64,000 nt of DNA, from NCBI RefSeq assembly GCF_041154745.1, contig NZ_AP031573.1:4774001-4838000 (forward strand). Direction: 5' to 3'. The translations under genes were made by a program, and so were the position numbers. A model generated the notes under the pieces. The model made no database searches and was not told where the DNA came from. It saw only the letters and a program-made list of their open reading frames with translations. Origin of the DNA: Flavobacterium sp. CFS9 (GTDB lineage: Bacteria > Bacteroidota > Bacteroidia > Flavobacteriales > Flavobacteriaceae). Positions 1 through 8,707 of the stretch are shown here, one piece after another. How positions within the stretch are numbered: position 1 is the stretch's first letter; each line of letters begins with the position of its first letter.

Positions 1-161
1 CCATAAAATAGATTTACAGGAATCTCTCCAAAAGTTCCCAATCGTGCCGCTTCAGGAGAAACCGGAAAGGTTAACAAATCAGGATTTAAAGTACTTTGCT
101 GACTAAAGGCAGCATTCCAAAAAACAAAAATTAATAAAAATCGGGATATTATATTCTTCAT
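1..161 (-). CDS. N-terminus of secreted RHS/YD-like protein (partial)
   Basis: The first 53 codons of a gene run off the left edge. The ATG is at 161-159. The N-terminus is a clear signal peptide: MKNIISR, then a hydrophobic stretch ending AAFSQQ. It is followed by a Pro/Ser segment (residues about 36-53) with the pattern SPEAARLGTFGEIPVNLFYG. That pattern is what I know from the start of the mature part of large Bacteroidota RHS/YD-repeat-like exported proteins, where a 'SPEAxxLGxYGxIPV' block precedes the repeats. Export through the inner membrane is well supported. The RHS assignment is an inference from this short block, because the repeat body lies outside the window. Confidence 0.6.
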   Translation of the reverse strand, partial: MKNIISRFLLIFVFWNAAFSQQSTLNPDLLTFPVSPEAARLGTFGEIPVNLFY

Positions 162-217
162 ATTTTTAAACTATTAAACTGACACTCGCAGTTAAACAAA
201 TTATTTCCTCGTATTTT

Positions 218-1882
218 CTAATGAACAGATTTAATCACTTTAACAGATTCTGTCTTAACATCTGTTCTCACTTTGATGATATAGATTCCTTCTGAGTATC
301 CGCTCAAATTAACCGGTACGGTTCTGCTATTGATGTCAAATTCTTGTAAGGTACGTCCGGTAATGTCGATCACAGTGGCTGTACCTTCTTTAAAATCATA
401 CCCTATAATCACATTGGTATAAGTGGATGCAGGATTCGGAATGGCTTCGATACTGGACTTTACTTTATCCACTTTGGTTTTGTCTTTGAGTTTCACCACC
501 CAAAAATCATTGCCTCCCATACTGCCGTTTTTATCTCTCGACGCAGCCGAATTGGAGGTTCCTGCCATCAGATACCCTCCATCTCTGGTTTCGATTAACT
601 TTCTGAGGATATCTTCTCCGGCACTGCCTACCGTTTTGTTCCAGATTTCTTCTCCTTTATCGTCAATTTTCATCGCGATATAATCGTTAATTCCTTCCTT
701 TTCTTTGCTGACGGAGTTAAGCGCTTTGGCAACGATCCCTTCACGCGGGCGTCTGCTTTCACTTTGCGCATAACCACCTATGAGATAACTTTGATCTTTA
801 TTTTCTACCAGAGAGGTCAGGATGTCTGTTTTTCCAAAGTCATACGTTTTGCTCCATACCACCCCTCCGTCTTTATCGAGTTTGAGTATCCAGTAATCGG
901 TTCCGTTTCCGACTATACCGCCTATGGTGGTCAGAGCATTTTTACTGTTGGAATTTCCGCCTGCAATATAACCGCCATCAGCTGTCTGGTGAATAACATA
1001 AGGCTGATCGTCTCCTTCGGCTCCATAAGTACTTTGCCATTGAATTTCACCTGTATCCTTTATTTTAAGAACCCAAAAATCTCCTACTCCTTTATTGTTC
1101 GCAGTTTTATCACCTGAAATGGGCGAATTGGAATAACCTGCCAGTATGTATCCGTTATCTGTAGTTTGTTCCATACTCCTCAGTACATCGGTATAGGCTC
1201 CTCCGTAAGTCTTTTGCCATTCCACATCACCCTGTTTGTCCAGTTTAACAATCCAGTAGTCCATGTTACCACGGCATTTCTCTGATTTGTTAAACTGATC
1301 TGCTTTTTTGGTCGCCTGAGGAGTTCCGTTTGTTCCGGTAAGTACATTCCCTGAATAATCAGAACTCGAAGAGCCTCCTAACATATAACCTCCGTCTTTG
1401 GTTTGAAAAGCACACAAGAGTTCGTCTTTTCCTTTACCGCCAATGGTTCGTTGCCATTGTTCGCTGCCTGAAGCATCTAATTTGATGACCCAAAAGTCAG
1501 TAAGTCCTTTGCATTTTTCATTCTTTTGAAAACCTCTCCCCGAATCTGAAGTTCCTGCCAGGATAAAACCTCCGTCTCTGGTGTTTTTAATGCTCTGCAG
1601 CAAATCAAATCCGCTTCCGCCTATGCTTTTTTGCCAGACCAGATCTCCTTTTTCACTCATTTTCCAGATCCAGTAATCCAGATCCCCATGATTATCATCG
1701 TCTTTATTTCCGGTTTTATTTGACAAAGAGCTGCCCGTGAGAATAAATCCGTAATCGGCCGTAGGCTGGGCATCAAACAAATAATCAGCATGCTGCCCCC
1801 CATATGATTTTTCCCAGAGAATGTCCTGAGAATAGATAAAAAAAGGTAAAATAAAAAAGAGCAACAAGTAACATTTTTTCAT
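218..1882 (-). CDS. T9SS-exported repeat protein with C-terminal sorting domain
   Basis: A secreted protein of about 554 residues. The signal peptide is MKKCYLLLFF...IYSQ. The body has about eight copies of a unit of roughly 50-60 residues with the pattern W-x-K-x-x-G-G...D-x-x-x-x-x-x-x-T-x-D-G-G-Y-I-L-A-G-x-S-x-S...D-Y/F-W-x-x-K-L. This fits a beta-propeller-like fold. The last 80 or so residues (NPAS...IDITGR...YSEGIYIIKV...SVKVIKS) form a type A T9SS sorting domain, which sends the protein across the outer membrane. The open frame continues upstream to an ATG at 1963, but the 27 extra residues are polar and lack signal-peptide character. I therefore start at the ATG at 1882-1880; ATGs at 1888 and 1894 are equally possible. 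The ligand or activity is unknown. Confidence 0.8.
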   Translation of the reverse strand: MKKCYLLLFFILPFFIYSQDILWEKSYGGQHADYLFDAQPTADYGFILTGSSLSNKTGNKDDDNHGDLDYWIWKMSEKGDLVWQKSIGGSGFDLLQSIKNTRDGGFILAGTSDSGRGFQKNEKCKGLTDFWVIKLDASGSEQWQRTIGGKGKDELLCAFQTKDGGYMLGGSSSSDYSGNVLTGTNGTPQATKKADQFNKSEKCRGNMDYWIVKLDKQGDVEWQKTYGGAYTDVLRSMEQTTDNGYILAGYSNSPISGDKTANNKGVGDFWVLKIKDTGEIQWQSTYGAEGDDQPYVIHQTADGGYIAGGNSNSKNALTTIGGIVGNGTDYWILKLDKDGGVVWSKTYDFGKTDILTSLVENKDQSYLIGGYAQSESRRPREGIVAKALNSVSKEKEGINDYIAMKIDDKGEEIWNKTVGSAGEDILRKLIETRDGGYLMAGTSNSAASRDKNGSMGGNDFWVVKLKDKTKVDKVKSSIEAIPNPASTYTNVIIGYDFKEGTATVIDITGRTLQEFDINSRTVPVNLSGYSEGIYIIKVRTDVKTESVKVIKSVH

Positions 1883-1969
1883 AAGCATAATCATTTCATT
1901 TTTTTTGCGCGCAAAACTATGAGATTGAACTCCCATGTCCTTACGTGTTTCCGTATTAGCCATGCTTTT

Positions 1970-2005
1970 ATCTAAAAAACAGGTATTTATACCTGTTTTT
2001 TAGAT
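1970..2005. terminator. 36-bp near-perfect palindrome, A-tract/T-tract hairpin
   Basis: The arms ATCTAAAAAACAGGTAT and ATACCTGTTTTTTAGAT are perfectly complementary over 17 bp around a 2-nt centre. With A6 on one side and T6 on the other it has the form of a bidirectional intrinsic terminator. It sits between two divergent genes, 88 bp upstream of the chosen start of the minus-strand T9SS gene. It could therefore be a leader attenuator, an operator, or the terminator of a lost gene. Structure is seen directly; function is inferred. Confidence 0.55.
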
Positions 2006-2155
2006 AATTTTATTCTTACTAAAGATTTAGCTGCTTATCACAATTTATATCATTATAATTGTATGCAGCTAACAATAGTACTCGCTTCCTAAGTACCTTT
2101 GAGAAAGGCTTATTGTACAGGTTTAGAGTATCAACATAAAATCAATACAGCATAA

Positions 2156-2881
2156 ATGAATACCTTCACTAAATTGAAATACCTTCAAAGAATAATGAAA
2201 AAACAATTGTGGTCACTCAGTAGAAAGGCACAAAGATTATCTGAACGGCGTCGCACAGAAATACAAAGAGCAGAGATTACGAATCTGTTAGCGTCATTTG
2301 CTGTTGTCTTACCGCTTTCTGCTTTTACTTATTGGAGAATTCTCTTGGAAAAATTCAATACCGATTATTTTGAGTTTTGCTACACTTTTGACGACGTTTA
2401 CTATATCCTTTATTATAAAGGAACGGTACTCTGGTATACTCTTACTGTCTTAATGCTATCTGCTGTAATCTCCGCAACAGCGTTACATTTTTGGAAATTT
2501 CATCTTCAATTCGTAACAACAGGGTTGGTCTGTCTTCTTACATATATTTTATGTAATATCAGTCATTTTAACCATACCCAGACGATTATACTAATGATTA
2601 TTTCTATATGTATTACAATAGCTTATCTATTTTTTACAAAGCATGCTCAATATCTTTTTGTAGTCTTCTCAGGTATATTTTTAATATGTGCCGCCAGCGC
2701 AGATGCTAAGTATTATCAAAAAGCAGCAAGAAAAAAAGACATACAGCTAAAAGATGGTTCCTTCGTTTTAAAAAAAAGTGATACAGAATGTTACTACGTA
2801 ACCAGCACATCAAAATATATCCTAATATATACCCCCCGAACCCATCAAATAAAAAAAATAGAAAGGGATCAAATTCGCTAA
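2156..2881 (+). CDS. polytopic membrane protein, unknown function
   Basis: A protein of 241 residues with no family I recognise. The N-terminal 40 residues are strongly basic (KKQLWSLSRKAQRLSERRR). Five hydrophobic segments follow at about residues 43-62, 90-113, 118-137, 143-161 and 166-184. The tail of about 55 residues is hydrophilic (KDGSFVLKKSDTECYYVTSTSKYILIY), probably a small beta-rich domain. The positive-inside pattern puts the N-terminus in the cytoplasm. An ATG at 2195 (MKKQLW) is an alternative start that would remove 13 residues. The gene stands alone: divergent from the T9SS gene to its left, with IS debris to its right. Confidence 0.6.
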   Translation: MNTFTKLKYLQRIMKKQLWSLSRKAQRLSERRRTEIQRAEITNLLASFAVVLPLSAFTYWRILLEKFNTDYFEFCYTFDDVYYILYYKGTVLWYTLTVLMLSAVISATALHFWKFHLQFVTTGLVCLLTYILCNISHFNHTQTIILMIISICITIAYLFFTKHAQYLFVVFSGIFLICAASADAKYYQKAARKKDIQLKDGSFVLKKSDTECYYVTSTSKYILIYTPRTHQIKKIERDQIR

Positions 2882-2954
2882 ATTCGTTCAAACGCCCATA
2901 ATAAACATTTAATCATACTATTAGAATTGCCTTCTATATTATCAGGAAAAGTTA

Positions 2955-3022
2955 AGGCAGCAAATTATTTATAATCTTGCTTTACTTTGTAATATCCATC
3001 AGGACAAAATCATGGCATATGA
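2955..3022 (+). repeat. dispersed repeat copy A
   Basis: The segment starting AATTATTTATAATCTTGCT at 2963 recurs at 31968 with the same 19 bases. Similarity continues for about 60 bases through CCATCA...CAAAATC.TGG. Both copies are intergenic and lie next to IS debris. Confidence 0.6.
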
Positions 3023-3085
3023 TGTTCTTGAAAACTAGAAATCCAACCAAATAAGGCTCAAAGAAGCCGAGGTTCGAATATATTA

Positions 3086-3289
3086 AACTGCAAAGACAAT
3101 GCTGTGACAGAAAGTTTCTTCAAGACATTGAAAATAGAACTGATTTACCAAAATCGTTTTAGAAACAAACATTAAGCTGAATTCGTAATTTTAGACTACA
3201 TTGAAAAATTTTACAACATCTATGGAAGGTATAAACACCTTAATAATCTGAATATTATTGAGTATCGAAAAATAATGATTGGAAATTGA
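3086..3289 (+). pseudogene. IS3-family transposase C-terminal fragment
   Basis: In one frame this encodes [19 protein letters not shown]..., then an internal TAA, then AEFVILDYIEKFYNIYGRYKHLNNL and a TGA stop. DNAVxESFFxTLKxEL is the region around the third catalytic acid (the E of DDE) of IS3-family integrase cores. The YIExFYN block with a following R-x-H is the usual C-terminus. The first two catalytic residues and the HTH part are missing. It is on the opposite strand from the two longer transposase genes next to it, so it comes from a separate insertion. Confidence 0.75.
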
Positions 3290-3420
3290 TTGATTATTTT
3301 TAAAGAATTAGATTTAAAATGTTTTGCTAATTTCACTCCCAGAAATTAGTTTTGTACTATTGAGTAAATTAAAATGCTTTTGAAGTACATATAAGATACA
3401 AATTCATACATCATTACTAA

Positions 3421-3510
3421 CCACAAAAGACATGTTTTGAGTTTTGTGGCAAAATCGCGGCACATTGGTATTGGAGTTACCTCCATCTTTACCACAAAAG
3501 CTAAAGAGGT
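3421..3510. repeat. dispersed repeat copy C with inverted ends
   Basis: This holds TTTTGTGGCAAAATCGCGGCAC, followed 20 bases later by GGAGTTACCTCC and ACCACAAAAG. The GGAG...CTCC core and the ...CCACAAAA end recur at 12559, 31929 and 33400. TTGTGGCAAAAT and ATTTTGCCACAA are reverse complements, so the units have inverted ends. Confidence 0.5.
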
Positions 3511-3733
3511 TAAAAAAAATACGAGATTGTTTTTTTAGTTACATAAATTATTAAAGAAACGAGGGTAAAATAATTCAACTCTTTAAAAATTTGAAACTAA
3601 ACAGACAACTAGAAAAAAGGGCTCTTTGGAATTTAAAATCTGTGTGGTTACAAATTACAAAGCAACTTGCTAGTTCAGTTCTTTTACAATCTAATGGAAC
3701 TGAAACTAATAAGTAAGAGATCTTTAATACTTA

Positions 3734-4938
3734 ACGAATAATTGATCTGGAACTTTTAGATTAAATTATTAATTTTATCAAACTCTTCGATCGTCTTGTA
3801 ACCTAAGAATGAATGTCTTCTTTTTTTATTGTACCAATTTTCAATGTATTCATATACTTTCATTTTCATTTGGTTCCTCGGTAGGAGTTTATTTCCATTG
3901 ATTAACTCAGCTTTAAAAGAATTGAAAAAACTTTCAGAAACGGCATTATCATAATGACTTTGTCTCCGACTCATACTACGCCGAACACATTTATAGGAGT
4001 CTAATGTACTGGTGAAAATTTTATTGGCATATTGAACACCTCTATCAGAATGGAAAATTAAGTCTTTAGCAATTTTCCTGTTTTTAATCGCCATTTCCCA
4101 AGCAGGCAAGGTAGTTTGTTTAGTGCTCAATCGATCGCCTAAACTCCATCCAATGATTTTCCTGTCAAATAAATCCATAACAATGGTTAGGTATAGAAAG
4201 CCGTTCGTTGTTTGTATGTGTGTAATATCGGAAACCCAAGCTTTAGAAGGTTCATTAACTCTAAATTCTCTATTTAATACATTTGGAGACACATAATGAT
4301 TATGAGTTGAATCAGTTGTGACCTTATACTTTCTTTTGACTTTTCTTCGAAGTCCCAGCATTTTCATATATAGTGATACTCGCGAGCTATGTATTGTAAA
4401 TCCTCTCTTTTCAAGTTCTTTAGTAATTTTTATACAACCATATGTATGTTTAAATTCATAAAATATAGCTGTAATTTGCTCTTTTAATAAATTTACCCGA
4501 ATTTCTGTGTTTGTATGTTCTTGTTTTTTTCTTCTGTAATATGTACTCCTCGACACTTCTAAGACGGTACATATCTTTAAAATTGAGAATTTAGATTTAT
4601 TGTTTTCAATGAATTGTTTAATCATTGCTTTTCCTTGAGAAACGTATTTACTTCCACTTTTTAAAATTTCCAGTGTATGCTGTGACTCTTTGAGCTTTTT
4701 TTCAAGATTAGTAATTAAGGCTTGTTCAGGAGTTAATTTTAAGTAACCACCTCCACAAAAACTTCCTTTTCCAAATTTTTTAAAGTCTTTCCGCCATCTA
4801 TTTAAACAACCTCGAGTTATCCCCAGCTCTTTTTCAAGATTTTCAATTTGCCCCTTTCCTCTGCCATAACTTAATTTAACCGCATATACTTTAAAAGAAC
4901 GTTCGTATTTTTTCATATTCTGAAGTTTAATTATTCGT
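3734..4938 (-). mobile_element. IS3-family insertion sequence with single-ORF transposase
   Basis: The intact transposase at 3756-4916 is bracketed by ACGAATAATT at 3734-3743 and its reverse complement at 4929-4938. The match extends to 13 of 15 positions and is the best candidate for terminal inverted repeats. No target-site duplication is visible, so the exact ends are uncertain. Confidence 0.45.
3756..4916 (-). CDS. IS3-family transposase, OrfA and OrfB in one frame
   Basis: A 386-residue transposase. Residues 1-60 are the OrfA-like helix-turn-helix (ELGITRGCLNRWRKDF). Residues 65-95 look like the coiled-coil linker. Residues 100-135 form the HTH_21 part (VLEVSRSTYYRRKK). The rest is an rve integrase core with all three acids: D230 in WVSDITHI, D291 in HSDRGVQYA and E328 in DNAVSESFF. 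The conserved C-terminus NWYNKKRRHSFLGY is present. Most IS3 elements make this protein by -1 frameshifting between two overlapping ORFs; here it is one uninterrupted ORF. It probably encodes an active enzyme. It is paralogous to the neighbouring gene at 4956-6053. Confidence 0.88.
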   Translation of the reverse strand: MKKYERSFKVYAVKLSYGRGKGQIENLEKELGITRGCLNRWRKDFKKFGKGSFCGGGYLKLTPEQALITNLEKKLKESQHTLEILKSGSKYVSQGKAMIKQFIENNKSKFSILKICTVLEVSRSTYYRRKKQEHTNTEIRVNLLKEQITAIFYEFKHTYGCIKITKELEKRGFTIHSSRVSLYMKMLGLRRKVKRKYKVTTDSTHNHYVSPNVLNREFRVNEPSKAWVSDITHIQTTNGFLYLTIVMDLFDRKIIGWSLGDRLSTKQTTLPAWEMAIKNRKIAKDLIFHSDRGVQYANKIFTSTLDSYKCVRRSMSRRQSHYDNAVSESFFNSFKAELINGNKLLPRNQMKMKVYEYIENWYNKKRRHSFLGYKTIEEFDKINNLI

Positions 4939-4955
4939 GAAAAACGGCTTCTTTT

Positions 4956-6053
4956 TTAATGCGGATTTTCAATATATTCAAGTATTTTTTCTTCCATTTG
5001 TTTTTTAGTCAGAAGCGTATGTAAAGCGGCTAATTCAGATTTAAGGGAAGTAAAAAAACTTATAGGGATCACATTATCTAAATGATTCCTTGTTCGGCTC
5101 ATGCTTTGTCTGATTTTTTTACAAGATTTTAATTTATCAGTAAACAATTTATTAGCGTATTGAGGAGATCGATCAGAATGAAATATTAACCCCTTCTTTA
5201 TTTTTCGATTATGAACCGCCATTTCCCAGGAGGGTATAGAAGTTTCTATTATTGTTAGTCCATCACTCAGATTCCATCCTATAATTTTTTTGTCAAATAA
5301 ATCCATAACAATTGTTAGGAACAAAAATCCAGTCATTGTTTCTATGTTGGTTATTCCCGAAACCCAAATCTGAGAAGGCTCTTCAGCTATAAATTGTCGA
5401 TTGAGAACATTGGGAAAAACGCAAGGATTATAAAATTTACTCGATGTCGCTTTATCTCTTCTTCTAACCTTGCTAGAAAGACCTAGTTTTTTCATGTAGA
5501 GAGTAACCTGAGCACGTGATAATTTGAAACCTCTACTTTGTAATTCTGCTGAAATCTTTACATTACCATATATCCCATTATATTCATTAAATATAGAAGT
5601 TATTTCTTCTTGCAATAGGATTGTTTGACGTTGCCTTGGAGATATTATTTGATTTTTCCATCTATGATACGTATTCTCTCCTATACCTAAAACTTTGCAC
5701 ATTCTCCGAAGCGAATATGTGTCTAAATTGTTTTCAATAAAATGAAAAATCATAGGTTTTCCTTCAAAGATATATTTGCTTGCATTCTTAAAAATTTCAA
5801 TTTCAATTTCTGTATTCTTAAGTTTTTGTTTAAATGTTCTTTTAAGTTCGGAAAATCTTTTTTGTTCAGGGGTTCTAGAATGACCACGTCTACAAAAACT
5901 TTCTTCACCATATTTCTGGAACTCATTTTTCCATCTATAGATGTTTGTAGCTGCTATGCCAAATTCTTTTGCAACTTTAGAAAAATTTGTTTCGAGCCCT
6001 AGTTTTACAATATTTATTCTAAAATTACGGTCATAAATTTTAGTTTTTTTCAT
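4956..6053 (-). pseudogene. catalytically dead IS3-family transposase with intact frame
   Basis: A 365-codon open frame homologous along its length to the adjacent active transposase: HTH IAATNIYRWKNEF, second HTH GENTYHRWK, rve core FLFLTIVMDLFDKKIIGW. Two of the three catalytic acids are gone. The first D is G233 (WVSGITNI) and the E is I331 (DNVIPISFF); only D294 (HSDRSPQYA) remains. The protein also stops at EYIENPH, where the family continues NWYNxKRRHS. It cannot be an active DDE recombinase as read. The absence of any internal stop despite these losses is odd for plain decay. It may be recent decay or retention as a DNA-binding protein. Confidence 0.8.
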
Positions 6054-6128
6054 TTCTTAATATTAAGAATATATGACTACCATGAATTTAAGAAATAAAA
6101 TGACGTGGATGAATAAAATAAGTAAAAA

Positions 6129-6311
6129 TTAGCATAATGAAATATTGCAATCTTTTATTAGAAAACCCCATTTTTTAAATTTAAAAATTGATTTTTGCTG
6201 CCTATCTATATTTCCTCCTACAAATTTCATAATAATATCCTCAGTGTACCAATTTTGATTATAATCTTTATGTTTAAATCTGCCGCTACTATCTGTTGTA
6301 TTAGAATCCAT
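6129..6311 (-). CDS. small ORF (60 aa), homologous to a fragment at 32.3 kb
   Basis: It encodes MDSNTTDSSGRFKHKDYNQN, then WYTEDIIMKFVGGNIDRQQ and a C-terminal KFKKWGF segment. I do not recognise a family. A related reading frame occurs at 32317-32222 (MDFKVADNNGKFVRKEYHE), and both are preceded by the same ATAAAGATGGATT context. This suggests a recurring gene or mobile piece of this genome. The protein is hydrophilic, with no signal or membrane segment. It could be a truncated gene, because it sits among IS debris. Confidence 0.4.
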   Translation of the reverse strand: MDSNTTDSSGRFKHKDYNQNWYTEDIIMKFVGGNIDRQQKSIFKFKKWGFLIKDCNISLC

Positions 6312-6338
6312 CTTTATTCAGATAAAAGTTATTCCAGA

Positions 6339-6351
6339 ATGCGACAGAACC
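6339..6351 (-). repeat. 13-bp IS-end-like motif (left copy)
   Basis: On the minus strand this reads GGTTCTGTCGCAT. The identical 13-mer occurs on the plus strand at 24728-24740. From memory, it resembles the terminal repeat of IS6-family elements (GGTTCTGTxGCAAA). The two copies point away from each other, so they would be inner ends of two elements flanking the 18.4 kb between them. No IS6 transposase is visible. Confidence 0.3.
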
Positions 6352-6492
6352 GGTAATTACATTGTTCTCTTTTTTATATTGGGCTCAATCCAAGAATAGC
6401 TATTATTTTATAAAAATTGAATTTATTATGGAGTAGCTGTAAATGTATCTTTATTTCATATATTCGTTCTAAACATCAAAAACTTCGTCAAA

Positions 6493-6500
6493 TACTTTTG
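6493..6500 (+). promoter_or_regulatory. candidate -7 element TACTTTTG
   Basis: It matches the Bacteroidota -7 consensus TAnnTTTG and lies 60 bases upstream of the ATG at 6561. No good TTTG was found 19-21 bases further upstream, so support is partial. Confidence 0.3.
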
Positions 6501-6560
6501 ACAACTAATATTGAATCAGTTAAACTTAAAACGAATAAAAAAACTAAACGAAGTATTATA

Positions 6561-7553
6561 ATGAAACTAGCATCAATAGATAATAACACCAGAGATGGAG
6601 AATTGGTTGTTGTAAATAAAGAACTGACAAAAGCCATCCGGGTTACTGAAATTGCCGTAACCATGCAACAGGCAATCGATAACTGGCCAATCAATGAAAA
6701 GAAACTTCAAGATATTTACCAGCAACTAAACTCTGGCAAATTAACAATCGGTAGTTTTGATTTTACAAGCGTGCGTGTTCTAGCTCCAATTCCAAGAGCT
6801 TATCACTGGGCAGATGCAAGCGCCTATGTTACTCATGTCGAACTTGTTCGAAAAGCAAGAAACGCAGAGCTTCCTGAATCTTTTTGGACAGATCCTCTAA
6901 TGTATATGGGGGCCTCGGATGCTTTTATTGGAGCTTATGATGCCATAGAGATTGAAAATGAAGAGTGGGGAATTGATTTTGAATCTGAAGTTGCTGTAAT
7001 CACTGATGATGTTCCTGCTGGTGTAAGTGCTCAAGATGCCTTAAATCATATTAAATTTGTAACAATAATAAACGATGTTTCACTCAGAAACCTAATTCCC
7101 AATGAACTCTCTAAACAATTCGGATTCTATCAATCCAAACCTTGGACTTCTTTTGCTCCTGTTATCATTTCTGTAGATGAATTAAAAGACGAATTTATTA
7201 ACGGTAAACTGCACTTACCATTGATATCAATATTAAATGATGAAATTGTAGGGACTCCCAATGCAGGCGTCGACATGACCTTTAATTTTGGCGAATTAAT
7301 TGCCCATGCTGCAAAAACCCGTTCATTAATGGCCGGCACAGTTATTGGTTCAGGCACGGTGGCCAATCAGGGAAGTCCAACGGGATCCAGCTGTATTGCT
7401 GAGATCAGATGTCTGGAAACCATAAAAGACGGAAAACCTTCCACTCCATTTTTGAAATTTGGAGACAAAATTGAAATTGAAATGAAAAATGCAGTCGGTG
7501 ATTCCCTATTTGGTAAAATTAATCAAAGAGTAAAAAAATACGAAAAGAAATAA
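6561..7553 (+). CDS. fumarylacetoacetate hydrolase family protein
   Basis: A cytosolic enzyme of 330 residues. The N-terminal part carries VRVLAPIPRAYHWADASAYVTHVELVRKAR. The catalytic FAH barrel follows, with SDAFIGAYDAIEI, the metal-binding acids of WGIDFESEVAVITDD, INDVSLRNL and later GTVIGSGTVANQGSP. Family members cleave C-C bonds in or hydrate acylpyruvate-type compounds using Mg2+/Ca2+; many act in aromatic or sugar-acid catabolism. The frame is open for 48 codons upstream, but the start is placed at the ATG at 6561 (MKLASIDN), where the family begins. A candidate -7 element lies upstream. There is no pathway neighbour, so the substrate cannot be assigned. Confidence 0.85.
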   Translation: MKLASIDNNTRDGELVVVNKELTKAIRVTEIAVTMQQAIDNWPINEKKLQDIYQQLNSGKLTIGSFDFTSVRVLAPIPRAYHWADASAYVTHVELVRKARNAELPESFWTDPLMYMGASDAFIGAYDAIEIENEEWGIDFESEVAVITDDVPAGVSAQDALNHIKFVTIINDVSLRNLIPNELSKQFGFYQSKPWTSFAPVIISVDELKDEFINGKLHLPLISILNDEIVGTPNAGVDMTFNFGELIAHAAKTRSLMAGTVIGSGTVANQGSPTGSSCIAEIRCLETIKDGKPSTPFLKFGDKIEIEMKNAVGDSLFGKINQRVKKYEKK

Positions 7554-7947
7554 TTTCCCCTTACTTCTATACGATCAACGAGCCCTATTTGATTTGTTCA
7601 GATAGGGCCTATGCATTCAGGCGAATCTTTTCTATTGCAATGAAAATCAACTGAGCCCGACAATAGAGTTTTTATGGAAAGTACGTGAATGAACTCTTCG
7701 ATATCTGTAATAATTGAGGTGCGTTTCCAAAAAATAAACAAAAACAATTGTACTTATAGCCGGAAAGCATAAACAAACAAAAGAACACTATCGTCAACAG
7801 CTGCTAGAAAGAATTTTGGCAATTGCCTTAATGGAAAATTACTTTTGTATTTAAGAAAATTGTATAAAACCGAAAAAACCGCATAGTTATTCTTCAACCT
7901 TGTCAAGAACAAGAAAGCTAGCAGTTATTTTATAAAAGCATATTTAT
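7554..7947 (+). other. intergenic region with weak hairpin and promoter
   Basis: GCCCTAT (7582-7588) and ATAGGGC (7602-7608) form a 7-bp stem just after the FAH gene. There is no T-run, so it is at best a weak terminator. The rest carries no gene; a promoter-like site is at 7815-7847. Confidence 0.4.
7815..7847 (+). promoter_or_regulatory. Bacteroidota-type promoter TTTG-N21-TACTTTTG
   Basis: TTTG at 7815-7818, a 21-base spacer, then TACTTTTG at 7840-7847. Both elements and the spacing fit the -33/-7 consensus. It lies 100 bases upstream of the ATG at 7948. Confidence 0.45.
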
Positions 7948-8346
7948 ATGAAGAACTTTCCTTTGGTCATTACTTTTCTTTTACCGTTAATTTGTTTTTG
8001 TCAATCTGACAAGGACTTTAAATTTATTGCCAAGGACAACGACGGCGAGAAAATCTATATCACATCTCCTGAAAAAGATAGTGATTATTTAAAATTCTGG
8101 ATAAGTCATACTGTTCCCATACGGCCAATTAAAAATGCCGAATTAAAGGAACTCTTCTTTGGCGGAAATCGTGAATTGATGCTGGTCGAATTAAAATGTT
8201 TGGAGAAAACCTATGATTTAATTAAGGTAATCACTTATGACAAAAAAGGAAAGATCGAAAAATCAGAAAACGCTGTAATAAGATTGGAAGAAATCTATCC
8301 TGAATCTTTTATGGATATCGTAGCGAGAGAGGTATGCAACTTATAA
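7948..8346 (+). CDS. small secreted protein, unknown function
   Basis: A 132-residue protein with a signal peptide (MKNFPLVITFLLPLICFCQ). The Cys at residue 17 is not in a convincing lipobox. The mature part is charged and probably mixed alpha/beta (KFIAKDNDGEKIYITSPEKDSD, KNAELKELFFGGNRELMLVELKCLEKTY). It has no recognisable domain or sorting tail, so the periplasm is the likely location. It stands alone behind its own promoter-like site and is followed by a long hairpin at 8462-8498. Confidence 0.6.
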   Translation: MKNFPLVITFLLPLICFCQSDKDFKFIAKDNDGEKIYITSPEKDSDYLKFWISHTVPIRPIKNAELKELFFGGNRELMLVELKCLEKTYDLIKVITYDKKGKIEKSENAVIRLEEIYPESFMDIVAREVCNL

Positions 8347-8707
8347 AAAAACAACAGCTAACAATTACCATGCATTCAGAATAATTTACTACGTCTATTC
8401 GCTATCGCACAGGCGTAAATCCAATAATGGCTTAACTATAGTTCAAATGCCCTGTAATACCAGAAGTCTATGAGATATTTCATATCTCATAGACTTCTTC
8501 TAAATAAAATTACATTTTAACTGATATTAATTTCGCATACACTATATTCATAGTCAGACTGTTATCTCTTTTGGTAGACATAGTATTTATCTCTTTAATT
8601 TCGTTAAATTGAATTAGAGACAACTCTACTTATCCATTACTTTTTATTTGCATATTCATCTATTATAAATTGTTATGAAAACATGACACTAATTCAAATT
8701 AAAAAAA
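8347..8707. other. intergenic region with hairpin
   Basis: A convergent intergenic stretch between the small secreted gene and the VGIGT protein gene. It contains the hairpin at 8462-8498. Nothing else is recognisable; it is AT-rich. Confidence 0.5.
8462..8498. terminator. 17-bp perfect hairpin between convergent genes
   Basis: The arms AGAAGTCTATGAGATAT and ATATCTCATAGACTTCT pair perfectly around a 3-nt loop (TTC). It lies between convergent genes, as expected for a shared terminator. Neither side has a long T-run, so a termination role is likely but not proven. Confidence 0.5.

Larger units (their letters stand above)
2882..3733. other. gene-poor region with repeats and an IS fragment
   Basis: About 850 bases without an intact gene. 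It holds a copy of a dispersed repeat at 2955-3022, an IS3-type transposase fragment at 3086-3289, and a second repeat copy at 3421-3510 in which CCACAAAA and TTTTGTGG alternate as inverted repeats. The rest (3511-3733) is AT-rich with nothing recognisable. Confidence 0.6.
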
